From positions 1-30,618 of the forward strand of contig JBGSQD010000317.1 of NCBI GenBank assembly GCA_041738275.1: a DNA stretch of 30,618 nt, given 5' to 3'. Made by a program: the position numbers and the translations under genes. Shown here piece after piece: positions 23,086 through 30,618 of this stretch (its first letter is position 1; every line of letters begins with the position of its first letter). This stretch comes from JACPFJ01 sp041738275. GTDB taxonomy: Bacteria > Desulfobacterota > Desulfuromonadia > Geobacterales > Pseudopelobacteraceae. The notes below the pieces were generated by a model. That model ran no database searches. It saw only the letters and a program-made list of their open reading frames with translations, and had not been told where the DNA came from.

Positions 23086-25557
23086 ATGAATCTCCTTTCG
23101 GTTGAAAAACCCGCCCGCTATATGGGGGGCGAAATGGGCTCTATCCGCAAGGAGAGCGCTGAACTGCGCATTGCCCTGGCTTTCCCTGATGTCTATGAAG
23201 TGGGGATGAGCCACTTGGGACTGCGCATTCTCTATAGTATCCTTAATGCAGTTGAGGGGATTGCCGCCGAGCGGGTATTTGCCCCCTGGCCGGACATGGA
23301 ACAGCAGCTGGAAACGACGAATACCAGGCTGGCAACACTGGAAAACGCCACACCGCTTATGCAGTGCGACATTATTGGTTTTACGCTCCAATATGAGCTT
23401 TCCTATACCAACATCCTTAATATGCTCCGTCTGGCCGGCGTGCCTCTTTTGGCGAATCAGCGCAATGACACATTCCCCCTGGTAATCGCCGGTGGCCCCT
23501 GCGCCTATAACCCTGAACCGTTGGCGCCTTTTTTTGATGCCATCCTGCTGGGAGATGGCGAGGAAGCAATCGTTGAGATCGCTGAGGCGACGCGCCTGGC
23601 AAAACGACTTGGCGAGGATAAGCCGGCCCTGCTGAAGCGCCTGGCTGATATCGACGGTGTCTACATCCCCGCATTTTTTGTGCCCAGCTACAATCCGGAT
23701 GGCACGATAGAGCAGATTACAGCCCTCAGAACAGAACAGACCAGCGTGCGACGACGGTTTCTCAGCAACCTGGATACGGCTGTCTATCCCACCAAGCTGG
23801 TAGTACCCTTCATGAAAACAGTACATGACCGGGTGGCAGTGGAGATCGCTCGAGGCTGCACCCGCGGCTGCCGCTTTTGTCAGGCCGGCTACGTCTACCG
23901 CCCTTTGCGCGAGCGCTCGCCGGCCACAGTGCTGGGACTGGTGGAAGAGTCGCTACGCGCCACCGGCTATGACGAAGTCTCGCTGCTGTCACTTTCCACC
24001 GGCGACTATTCATGTGTTTCGCCGCTACTCACCGAGCTGATGTCACGCTATGCCCATGACAGGATTGCTGTCTCGCTGCCGTCGCTGCGAGTCGGAACAC
24101 TGACCGATGAGTTGATCTCCGAGATCATGAAAGTTCGCAAGACCGGTTTTACCCTGGCACCGGAAGCAGGAAGCGAACGCATGCGCAAGGTGATCAACAA
24201 GGGCATCGCCGAGGCTGACCTGCTGGAAACGGCTGCAAGCGTTTACCGTGCGGGCTGGCGCTCGATCAAACTCTACTTCATGATCGGCTTGCCCGGCGAG
24301 ACAAACGACGATGTGCAGCAGATCTCCATTCTCGCCCGCCAGGTCAAGGATCAGGCCAAATTGTCGGGCAATCCCGGTGAGGTCAATGTAGCGGTCAGCA
24401 CCTTTGTTCCCAAGGCCCATACCCCCTTCCAGTGGGAACCGCAGATTTCCGTGGATGAGATCAGGGAGCGGCAGTACCAGCTGCACGGTGATCTAAAAAA
24501 ACGGAAATTGCATTTCAAGTGGCAGGACGCGCCGCTTTCCTTTATGGAGGGTGTTTTTGCGCGGGGCGACCGCCGTCTGGCACCGGTATTGATGCGGGCA
24601 GTGGAGCTTGGCTGCCGCTTTGATGGCTGGCAGGAGCACTTCTCCTTGGAACGCTGGCTGCAAGCCTTTGCGGATTGCGCCATTAAACCAGAATGGTATC
24701 ACCGGCAACGGGATCTGGACGAGATCCTGCCATGGAACCATCTCGACTGCGGCGTGACGCGAGAGTATCTGCTCAAGGAACGCGAGCAGGCGCTTAGCGA
24801 GGCAGCGACCGAAGATTGTCGTCACGGCGACTGCACCGCCTGCGGCGTGTGTGATTTTAAAACCGTAACAACCCGTCTCTCCGGGGATGCAACCATAACG
24901 GCGCGCAAAGACAAAGGGCAACCGGACGAAACTGCTGCCCGTATCCGGCTCCGATTCGCAAAGACAGGAGCAATGAGATACCTGAGCCATCTGGAGCTGC
25001 TTAATGTTTTTACTCGCGCCGTAAGCAGGGGCGTGGTGCCAATCCTTTTTTCACAGGGTTTTCACCCCCATCCGCGTTTCTCCTTTGCCACAGCTACCTC
25101 GGTCGGCGTTGAATCCATGGCTGAATATATGGACATGTTCGTGGCAGCAGGCATTCCAGCCGATGAGGTGCTTCAGCGACTCAACAAGGCACTGCCCGAG
25201 GGTCTTCAGATTCTGGAGGCAACACAGACTGACGTCAAATCACCATCACTCTCCACACTGATCGAAGCGACTCGCTATCGCATAACCTTTGATAAAGGGC
25301 TCGCCGGAAGGCTCCCTGAACTAAGTGTGCAATTTTTGGCACATACCGATTATGTCATTCAGCGGAAGAAAAAGGGTATCATCCAAGCCATAGACCTGCG
25401 GGGCGAAGTCAAATCGCTCACTGTCTTTGGCCCAGCGCTGGAACTGGTGGCCGGCAGAGGCAAGCCCATGGAGTTTGCCCGCGCAATAACCGGTAATATC
25501 GACCTGCAGGCCGACGATATCAGCATCGAAAAACTGGAAGTGCTTTTTACATCCTAA
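23086..25557 (+). CDS. Radical SAM protein with C-terminal DUF2344 domain (TIGR03960/TIGR03936 type)
   Basis: The 823 residues start at ATG 23086 (AAGGA upstream; MNLLSVEKPARYMGGE matches the usual N-terminus). An N-terminal part (about 25-200) resembles a B12-binding-like fold. The radical SAM core follows, with the 4Fe-4S motif C258-x3-C262-x2-C265 in ARGCTRGCRFCQ. A Cys cluster CRHGDCTACGVC lies near 605, and a DUF2344 domain occupies about the last 200 residues (LRFAKTGAMRYLSHLEL; SQGFHPHPRFSFA). The two parts are separate genes in some bacteria and fused in others. The reaction is unknown. Next to RNase G and often ribosomal genes in other genomes, it may modify RNA or a ribosomal component; that is inference. 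Confidence 0.92.
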   Translation: MNLLSVEKPARYMGGEMGSIRKESAELRIALAFPDVYEVGMSHLGLRILYSILNAVEGIAAERVFAPWPDMEQQLETTNTRLATLENATPLMQCDIIGFTLQYELSYTNILNMLRLAGVPLLANQRNDTFPLVIAGGPCAYNPEPLAPFFDAILLGDGEEAIVEIAEATRLAKRLGEDKPALLKRLADIDGVYIPAFFVPSYNPDGTIEQITALRTEQTSVRRRFLSNLDTAVYPTKLVVPFMKTVHDRVAVEIARGCTRGCRFCQAGYVYRPLRERSPATVLGLVEESLRATGYDEVSLLSLSTGDYSCVSPLLTELMSRYAHDRIAVSLPSLRVGTLTDELISEIMKVRKTGFTLAPEAGSERMRKVINKGIAEADLLETAASVYRAGWRSIKLYFMIGLPGETNDDVQQISILARQVKDQAKLSGNPGEVNVAVSTFVPKAHTPFQWEPQISVDEIRERQYQLHGDLKKRKLHFKWQDAPLSFMEGVFARGDRRLAPVLMRAVELGCRFDGWQEHFSLERWLQAFADCAIKPEWYHRQRDLDEILPWNHLDCGVTREYLLKEREQALSEAATEDCRHGDCTACGVCDFKTVTTRLSGDATITARKDKGQPDETAARIRLRFAKTGAMRYLSHLELLNVFTRAVSRGVVPILFSQGFHPHPRFSFATATSVGVESMAEYMDMFVAAGIPADEVLQRLNKALPEGLQILEATQTDVKSPSLSTLIEATRYRITFDKGLAGRLPELSVQFLAHTDYVIQRKKKGIIQAIDLRGEVKSLTVFGPALELVAGRGKPMEFARAITGNIDLQADDISIEKLEVLFTS

Positions 25558-25564
25558 AGTTTTT

Positions 25565-25619
25565 AGCAGGATATCAATGTTAACGAAGCTATTTTCTGCC
25601 TACCCCAATATAACGGGTG
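25565..25619 (+). repeat. Dispersed 3'-flanking repeat, copy C
   Basis: It starts 7 bp after the stop of the radical SAM gene. It matches the minus-strand sequence of copy A across CAGGATA and GTTAxCGAAxxTATTTTCTGCCT, and copy B across CTxCCCCAATxxAACxGGGT. This copy lacks the palindrome seen in copy A. Confidence 0.5.
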
Positions 25620-25627
25620 AACACAGT

Positions 25628-25645
25628 TCACAAAATTATTTGTGA
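25628..25645. promoter_or_regulatory. 18-bp palindrome upstream of rng
   Basis: TCACAAA-ATTA-TTTGTGA is a perfect 7-bp inverted repeat with a 4-base spacer, 84 bp upstream of the rng ATG. It has the size of a dimeric repressor or activator site; no T-run follows. The protein is unknown. Confidence 0.4.
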
Positions 25646-25728
25646 GAAAAATGCAGAAGCTGCCGTCAACATACTAATAATACCGACAATTCTATTGTTT
25701 TTATATTTCATATACAGGAGTTATCACT

Positions 25729-27249
25729 ATGGGTGCAGAACTGGTTATCAACGCGGCCTCTCACGAAACACGAATTGCTTTGATTGAGAACGGTACCATC
25801 GCAGAATTGTACATTGAACGGACCCGCGAAAAGGGGATCGTCGGCAACATCTACAAAGGCCGCGTAATCCGGGTTCTACCCGGCATGCAGGCAGCCTTCG
25901 TGGATATCGGAATGGAAAAAGCCGCCTTCCTGTACGTGGCAGATGTGTTTGACGCCATTGAAGAGTATGAGTCCATGCTTGAAGACAAGAAGGATCATGA
26001 GGTAAACAACAGCCAGACATCCGACAGCCACCCGGATTTCAAGCCGCTTCACCCGATCGAGGAACTGCTCCAGGAGGGGCAGGAACTGCTGGTGCAGGTT
26101 TCCAAGGAACCGCTGGGCACCAAGGGCGCCCGCATTACCTCCCACATATCACTTCCGGGGCGTCACCTGGTCTACATGCCAACCGTAGATCATGTGGGAA
26201 TCTCCCGCCGAATTGTCGACGAGATCGAGCGAGAACGGCTGCGGGAGACAGTGGAACGTCTCAAGCAGAGCGGCACAGGCTACATTGTCAGAACAGCCTC
26301 GGAGGGCAAAAGCGAAGAGGATATGCTGTCGGACATGCAATACCTCTCCACGCTCTGGGATGAAATTGTCAAGCGCAAGGAAAAGGCTTCGGCACCTTCC
26401 CTGATTCATTCCGACCTGGATGTGGTTCAGAAAGTAGTCCGCGACATCGTCACCGAACAGGTGGACAAGATCATTGTCGATTCCAAGCCGGATTACGATC
26501 GTATTGTGCAGTTTATCTCAGCCTTTGTACCCAAAATGAAGTACTCCATCGAGTTGTACGACGAAGAGGAGCCGATCTTTGACCATTTCGGCCTGGAAGT
26601 GGAAATCAGCCGTGCCCTGGGACGCAAGGTATGGCTCAAATCCGGCGGATATATCATTATTGAACAGACCGAGGCATTGACAGCTGTTGACGTCAATACG
26701 GGTCGCTTCGTTGGCAAGCACAACCTGGAGGACACCATCCTCAAAACCAACCTGGAAGCGGTCAAGGAGATCGCGTACCAGCTGCGGTTACGCAATATCG
26801 GCGGCATCATTATTATTGACTTCATCGACATGGAGAAAGAGGTCAATCGGGACAAGGTTTTCGGCGCTCTGGATGAGGCACTAAAGAGTGACAAGTCAAA
26901 AACAAATATTCTCAAGATATCAGAGCTGGGATTGGTTGAAATGACCCGTAAGCGGGTACGGGAGAGCATCGGTCGCATGATGTGCGAACCATGCACATAT
27001 TGTGAAGGGCGCGGCTACATTAAATCCAAAACCACCATCTGTCACGAGATCTTCCGCGAACTGCGCCGCGAGATGCTGGATATCCGCGGAACAAAAGCGA
27101 TGGTATCCGTGCACCCCCTGGTGGCCGACCTGCTCTACGATGAGGAGCGTCGCGGCCTGGAGGAATTGGAGAAGAAGTTTAAGAAACGCATAACCGTCCG
27201 CGCCAAACCGGGCTTTCATCAGGAACAGTTCGAAATTCTTATAAATTAG
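25729..27249 (+). CDS. rng: Ribonuclease G (RNase E/G family)
   Basis: This 506-residue endoribonuclease of rRNA maturation and mRNA decay starts at ATG 25729 behind CAGGAG. The S1 domain is at about 35-130 (GIVGNIYKGRVIRVLPGMQAAFVDIG), interrupted by a charged insertion at about 78-107. The DNase I-like catalytic part has metal-binding D321 in TAVDVNTG and D364 in IIIDFIDMEK. The zinc-link cysteines are C419 and C422 in MMCEPCTYC. Length is that of RNase G; there is no RNase E C-terminal scaffold. The ribosomal genes rplU-rpmA that commonly follow in relatives are absent here; a terminator and repeats follow instead. Confidence 0.96.
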   Translation: MGAELVINAASHETRIALIENGTIAELYIERTREKGIVGNIYKGRVIRVLPGMQAAFVDIGMEKAAFLYVADVFDAIEEYESMLEDKKDHEVNNSQTSDSHPDFKPLHPIEELLQEGQELLVQVSKEPLGTKGARITSHISLPGRHLVYMPTVDHVGISRRIVDEIERERLRETVERLKQSGTGYIVRTASEGKSEEDMLSDMQYLSTLWDEIVKRKEKASAPSLIHSDLDVVQKVVRDIVTEQVDKIIVDSKPDYDRIVQFISAFVPKMKYSIELYDEEEPIFDHFGLEVEISRALGRKVWLKSGGYIIIEQTEALTAVDVNTGRFVGKHNLEDTILKTNLEAVKEIAYQLRLRNIGGIIIIDFIDMEKEVNRDKVFGALDEALKSDKSKTNILKISELGLVEMTRKRVRESIGRMMCEPCTYCEGRGYIKSKTTICHEIFRELRREMLDIRGTKAMVSVHPLVADLLYDEERRGLEELEKKFKKRITVRAKPGFHQEQFEILIN

Positions 27250-27260
27250 CCAACTGTAAG

Positions 27261-27298
27261 TTGTTTCTGCGCTATTATGGCAGAAATAATCTTCGTCA
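27261..27298. repeat. Palindromic repeat, partial copy related to copy A
   Basis: TTTCTGC-N9-GCAGAAA (27264-27286) with flanking TAATxTTCG resembles the palindromic half of copy A in sequence and loop length. It begins 12 bp after the rng stop, again in a 3'-flanking position. Confidence 0.5.
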
Positions 27299-27356
27299 CG
27301 ACCATGTCCTGTTTGCAGCACCAGGCCGCACGACCACTCGATCGACCAAGATATAT

Positions 27357-27395
27357 ACAGAAAAGGCGAAGGATTTCTCCCTTCGCCTTTTCTGT
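27357..27395. terminator. Terminator-like perfect inverted repeat after rng
   Basis: ACAGAAAAGGCGAAG and CTTCGCCTTTTCTGT are exact 15-bp arms around a 9-base loop. The TTTTCT within the right arm and the A-rich left arm make it a plausible bidirectional terminator between rng (+) and the ribbon-helix-helix gene (-). Confidence 0.75.
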
Positions 27396-27441
27396 AAAGT
27401 AAATCAGCTGTTTTTTTCCGGGTATATAATACCACCTGCTT

Positions 27442-27507
27442 ACCCAGTTAATTGGGGCAGACAGAAGACAACTTTGCAAACACACTTAACTGCTTATCAG
27501 GGTTAAG
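27442..27507 (-). repeat. Dispersed 3'-flanking repeat, copy B
   Basis: On the minus strand it begins CTTAACCCTGATAAGCAG 19 bp after the stop of the ribbon-helix-helix gene. It aligns with copy A from CCCTGATAA through TTCTGxCTG, and its CTGCCCCAATTAACTGGGT end aligns with copy C. Confidence 0.6.
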
Positions 27508-27526
27508 TTGTGGACGAATCCGAGAG

Positions 27527-27712
27527 TTACGCTGCTTTACGCTGCTGGTCAATCTGGTCGTAATTGGCAGCAAAAAACTCCATTGCTTCACGCATGATGT
27601 CAGAGATACTCAAGTGAGTCTTCTCCATGATGTTTTCAAGATGATCACGTTCCTCATCACTGATCCTCATCGAAATTACGTTGTATCGCGGATTCTCTCT
27701 CATTTTTCCCAT
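27527..27712 (-). CDS. Small ribbon-helix-helix (Arc/CopG-type) transcription regulator
   Basis: The 61 residues start at ATG 27712, fixed by a perfect AAGGAGG; longer frames run through the promoter. The N-terminal strand RYNVISMRIS, helix A (EERDHLENIMEK) and helix B (SISDIMREAMEFF) form a ribbon-helix-helix DNA-binding fold, followed by a basic tail. No toxin gene accompanies it, so an antitoxin role is unlikely. It has a sigma-54 promoter and lies downstream, in the same orientation, of the hydrogenase-like sigma-54 activator, so it is probably that activator's target and a second-tier repressor. From memory, Geobacter sulfurreducens has a small hydrogen-induced repressor, HgtR; orthology to this protein is untested. 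Confidence 0.85.
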   Translation of the reverse strand: MGKMRENPRYNVISMRISDEERDHLENIMEKTHLSISDIMREAMEFFAANYDQIDQQRKAA

Positions 27713-27782
27713 GGCTAATTCCTCCTTGTATTTGTGTATGATGGCTATTCGTTCTGTTTGAACATGCTTTGCCGTATACACT

Positions 27783-27798
27783 AGCCATTTTCGTGCCA
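27783..27798 (-). promoter_or_regulatory. Sigma-54 (-24/-12) promoter for the ribbon-helix-helix gene
   Basis: On the minus strand TGGCACG-AAAA-TGGCT matches the RpoN consensus at 11 of 12 specified positions with GG-N10-GC spacing. Transcription would start about 12 bp further, giving a leader of roughly 60 bases before ATG 27712. A palindrome sits about 85 bp upstream, at enhancer distance. Confidence 0.8.
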
Positions 27799-27881
27799 AA
27801 AGGTAAATAAAAATAATACTCCATATAAATCAGGCTGTTGCGATATTGGACTGAATTAATCTTATTTATCTAAAGTTATTT

Positions 27882-27901
27882 GTGTGCAACAAATGGCACA
27901 C
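27882..27901. promoter_or_regulatory. 20-bp palindromic site, copy 1 (candidate enhancer/operator)
   Basis: GTGTGC-N8-GCACAC, identical in 19 of 20 bases, spacer included, to the site at 30349-30368. It lies about 85 bp upstream of the -24 element of the ribbon-helix-helix promoter, the usual distance for an enhancer of a sigma-54 activator, and in the intergenic region following the activator gene. Confidence 0.7.
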
Positions 27902-27959
27902 CAGTGGCCAAAAGTATACACAATCTTAAAATTAACGTCTTTTAACAATACATTCACTT

Positions 27960-30287
27960 TCACCTACCATGCGACATGGCATCAGCAGCATCGGCGGGAC
28001 GGATTTCATCAACATCCTGACCAACCCCACGCACTACCTCAATGCTGTACTTGTTAAGAAGTCGATAAAAGGTTCTGCGCGGGATACTCGCCATGCGGGC
28101 AGCCTTGGCAACATTGCCGCCGGCCTCATCAAGGTATCGAACAATTAGATTTTTTTCGGTTCGCCCCACATGCAGCTCCCTCTCGGCCTTGAAAGAAGTT
28201 CTGCGACGGCTGACCTCGCCATCGGCACAGCGTTCATAGGTATTTATGAAGATTGTGGGAAGGTTTTCCAATCTTATGACACCGTCCTTGGTCAATACCG
28301 ACGACCTCTCGATGATATTCTGCATCTCGCGGATATTCCCCGGCCACGGGTAATGCTCCATGGCCTTGACAGCCCGCTCCTCAATGCCGCTTATGTTTTT
28401 GTTCAGTTTTTTACGTGCCTTTTCAAGAAAATGCTGAGCCAGAGCCGGTATAGAATCTATCCGGCTGCGCAAAGGCGGGAGCAGGATCGTGAACACATTC
28501 AGACGATAGTACAGATCCTCGCGGAACCAGCCTTCTCGCACCCCCTGTTCCAAATCCTTATTGGTGGCAGCTATCAGGCGCACATCGACTTTTTTAGCCA
28601 CCGTGCCTCCCACAGGTCGCACCTCCCCCAAGTCCAGCAGACGCAGCAACTCCGCCTGCAATTTGGGGGTGATGTCGCCAATCTCGTCCAGAAAGATCGT
28701 TCCTCCGTCAGCAGCTTCGAATAGACCCTTCTTCTCAGCAATCGCGCCGGTAAAAGCGCCCTTCTTGTGCCCGAACAACTCACTCTCCAGCAAAGAATCG
28801 GTGATCGTCGTGCAATTGACCGTTACCATCAGTTTATCGTTACGCTGGCTCAATCGCTGGATAGCCCGTGCGGTCAGCTCCTTGCCGGTGCCGGTCTCAC
28901 CCCGGATCAGGACGGTTGTCGGTGTCGGGGCCACCTGGCGAATCAACTCCAGCACCTCCTGGATACCGGGGTCATTGCCTACAATGGGGTCATCGCCCAA
29001 CTGTTGATCAAGCTCGCGACGTACCAGCTCGTACTTTTGTATCAATCGGCCACGATCCTCTTCGATCTGCTGCATATTATACGGCAGACACATCGCGATA
29101 TCAGCCAAGCCCTGGAACACCGCAACTGCGTGCTCACGGCAGGTGGCATACCCGCAGGCGCGGCAGTTCAACTCATCCCCCTGGGAAAACTTTTTTGTCG
29201 AATGCAGGATACGCTTGACGTCATCCTTGCCGGGGCTCGGAAGTTTGCGCATTTTTTCTGAAAAAGATCGCTGCAGATCCGGAAAGGATGCATTGGATTT
29301 GTAATGGGCCGCCGTATTGTAGGGCAGCGCACTCTTGCTGTAGGACACCAGCAGCTTGCGCTTGTAAAAATGATTGCGTTCCCTGCCGCCGCCAGTCCCA
29401 TCAACACAGCCGCCGTCACAAAATCTCAGGTCTGTATAGGTTGGAGCAATTCGTCCGGCAGCCAGATCACGAATAAAACCTATGGTGTGAGATTCGCCTT
29501 CTGTTGTAACCGTCTCGGTATCCAGAAAATCAGACTCGATACCGAACAGTTTGAGCGAACCGCCAGCAAGGGTAAAAAGGCGGCCCTCTCCAGGATCTAT
29601 GCCGTCGAAGGACGCCTCACACAGGACTGCCGGATTGATACCACGACTCTTAAACAGCTTTTCGATCTCTTGGTAGGTCAACACAACATCGATTGCACCT
29701 GCCGATTCCGCGGATTGTACCTCAAATTTAGCCGCAATGCAGGTGCTCACGTAAACGACCTTGGTCTCTTCCCCCAATACCCCTTTGATGAAACGCCCCA
29801 TGGCAATCATAGGGGACACTACGCCGATCAGATTCGGCAAAAGCTTGGGATAGTGACGTTCAATCAAATCCACCACTGCCGGGCAATGCGAGGAAATCAG
29901 CTGATGATCTGCTTTTTGAACCGCATCGTGATAGCTCTCGGCGATCATCCGGGCACCATAAGCGCCCTCATGTACCTCAAGAAACCCGAGACTCTTCAGC
30001 CCCGCCACCAGCTGCCCAGGAGTGATGGCATCAAAGAAGGCCGGAAATGAGCAGCCAAGCACCGCAACCACCGGTGCGCCCGAGGTCAGAAGCTCCTGAG
30101 TCCTGACCATTCGGTCAACCACGACCTTGGCATTCTGCGGGCAACTCAGGCAGTTGCCGCAGCCAATACAACGATCGTATATGATCTGGGCAAAGCCCTG
30201 GTCAACCTTGATGGCCTTGACCGGGCATGTCCGCACACAGGAATAACAGCGTCGGCAGCGCTCCTTGTAGGTTACGATTGGTTCCAT
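27960..30287 (-). CDS. [FeFe]-hydrogenase-like sensor fused to sigma-54 transcriptional activator
   Basis: This 775-residue protein starts with two [4Fe-4S] ferredoxin motifs (C11/14/17/21 and C40/43/46/49). An H-cluster-type hydrogenase domain (about 70-300) keeps four candidate ligand cysteines: C135 (SSHC), C183 (STC), C290 and C294 (FCDGGC). A further Fe-S domain follows (CRACGYATC...C, 375-400). The AAA+ sigma-54 activator domain (about 432-665) has Walker A GETGTGKE, GAFTGA (510-515, the sigma-54 contact) and Walker B IFLDEIGD. The C-terminus is a Fis-type helix-turn-helix (about 708-745). The proton-transfer Cys of active hydrogenases (TSCCP) is His134, and the Lys of the PCxxK motif appears to be Ala186, so it is more likely a sensor of hydrogen or redox state than an enzyme. 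It probably activates the ribbon-helix-helix gene. Confidence 0.93.
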   Translation of the reverse strand: MEPIVTYKERCRRCYSCVRTCPVKAIKVDQGFAQIIYDRCIGCGNCLSCPQNAKVVVDRMVRTQELLTSGAPVVAVLGCSFPAFFDAITPGQLVAGLKSLGFLEVHEGAYGARMIAESYHDAVQKADHQLISSHCPAVVDLIERHYPKLLPNLIGVVSPMIAMGRFIKGVLGEETKVVYVSTCIAAKFEVQSAESAGAIDVVLTYQEIEKLFKSRGINPAVLCEASFDGIDPGEGRLFTLAGGSLKLFGIESDFLDTETVTTEGESHTIGFIRDLAAGRIAPTYTDLRFCDGGCVDGTGGGRERNHFYKRKLLVSYSKSALPYNTAAHYKSNASFPDLQRSFSEKMRKLPSPGKDDVKRILHSTKKFSQGDELNCRACGYATCREHAVAVFQGLADIAMCLPYNMQQIEEDRGRLIQKYELVRRELDQQLGDDPIVGNDPGIQEVLELIRQVAPTPTTVLIRGETGTGKELTARAIQRLSQRNDKLMVTVNCTTITDSLLESELFGHKKGAFTGAIAEKKGLFEAADGGTIFLDEIGDITPKLQAELLRLLDLGEVRPVGGTVAKKVDVRLIAATNKDLEQGVREGWFREDLYYRLNVFTILLPPLRSRIDSIPALAQHFLEKARKKLNKNISGIEERAVKAMEHYPWPGNIREMQNIIERSSVLTKDGVIRLENLPTIFINTYERCADGEVSRRRTSFKAERELHVGRTEKNLIVRYLDEAGGNVAKAARMASIPRRTFYRLLNKYSIEVVRGVGQDVDEIRPADAADAMSHGR

Positions 30288-30348
30288 AATGGTCCTTACT
30301 TGTCGATTTTATAGAGTTTTAATTGCTGGTTAATATTTCAATTTGTAA

Positions 30349-30368
30349 GTGTGCAACAAATGGCACAT
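30349..30368. promoter_or_regulatory. 20-bp palindromic site, copy 2 (candidate operator)
   Basis: GTGTGC-N8-GCACAT is identical in 19 of 20 bases to 27882-27901. It is 62-81 bp upstream of the start of the hydrogenase-like activator, suggesting autoregulation or feedback by the small regulator. I see no sigma-54 promoter between it and the gene. Confidence 0.65.
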
Positions 30369-30546
30369 GAATGTAAACAGAATAATCAGGTGGGTGAAAC
30401 TATCTGCACAAGTTACCAATCTCTAAATCCAAAAGCATATTTTCGCCGCAAATTCACTTATAATTATTATGTTTTAACAGTAGTGTCCCAACGTTGAATA
30501 GTAGATGAGCTGCAATGGCCCGTTAATTCTGAGAGAAAGTGACATC

Positions 30547-30618
30547 ATGCCATTAAACGACTTGAAAATAATCCGGAGGTTCAGCCATCTTCGCGCAGCA
30601 ATGTGCGGAGGGCTAAAC
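30547..30618 (+). CDS. Possible start of a gene running off the right edge
   Basis: ATG at 30547 opens 24 codons (MPLNDLKIIRRFSHLRAAMC...) without a stop to the window end. A purine-rich GAGAGAAAG precedes it at loose spacing. It is too short to identify, and 30369-30546 otherwise shows no gene. Confidence 0.25.
   Translation, partial: MPLNDLKIIRRFSHLRAAMCGGLN

Noticed and set aside
27527..27712. Antitoxin of a toxin-antitoxin pair
   Set aside because: No toxin-sized gene overlaps or adjoins it on the same strand; the neighbouring sigma-54 activator and promoter point to a regulator.
27713..27799. Longer start for the ribbon-helix-helix gene
   Set aside because: The extension crosses the sigma-54 promoter, while the ATG at 27712 has a perfect ribosome site.

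Overview
The window looks like a chromosomal segment of a Geobacter-type deltaproteobacterium (Desulfuromonadales/Geobacterales). The evidence is the gene order siroheme dehydrogenase - ccsA - hemA - sfsA - hemC - cobA/hemD, the radical-SAM/DUF2344 protein next to RNase G, an elaborate chemosensory operon, several sigma-54 promoters, and a sigma-54 activator with a [FeFe]-hydrogenase-like sensor. The genus is my inference from gene content. I see no transposase, phage gene or CRISPR array.

Region 1 (1-10671, all minus strand) is one chemosensory operon, read right to left: two CheW-like couplers, a Cache-type chemoreceptor, CheB, CheR with a TPR tail, a CheA-receiver hybrid, a stand-alone receiver, an HPt-REC-REC-GGDEF diguanylate cyclase, and a REC-PP2C phosphatase cut by the left edge. 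The outputs (c-di-GMP synthesis and a SpoIIE-type phosphatase), and the absence of any flagellar gene, suggest control of a lifestyle or gene-expression switch rather than, or as well as, swimming.

Region 2 (10672-12530) holds tRNA-Ala(CGC) and two short transcription units for small exported or membrane proteins. Each unit has a near-consensus sigma-54 promoter (perfect TGGCACG -24 element) and a strong terminator.

Region 3 (12663-21886) is housekeeping: Hsp33, TruA, a divergent TrxA/TlpA thioredoxin pair, then a tetrapyrrole and cytochrome-c maturation cluster from siroheme synthase to the CobA-HemD fusion, ending in an exported DUF192 protein.

Region 4 (21986-27400) has a small operon of a membrane protein paralogous to the one at 11451 plus a receiver lacking its phosphoacceptor Asp, tRNA-Leu(CAG), the radical-SAM/DUF2344 protein and RNase G.

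Region 5 (27441-30618) is the most interesting. It encodes a 775-residue protein fusing ferredoxin clusters, an H-cluster-type hydrogenase domain with altered catalytic residues, a further Fe-S domain and a complete sigma-54 activator module. Downstream lies a small ribbon-helix-helix gene with a sigma-54 promoter. A nearly identical 20-bp palindrome lies upstream of both genes. This looks like a compact hydrogen- or redox-sensing cascade. A dispersed 3'-flanking repeat family (copies near 2900, 25590, 27270 and 27475) also recurs across the window.
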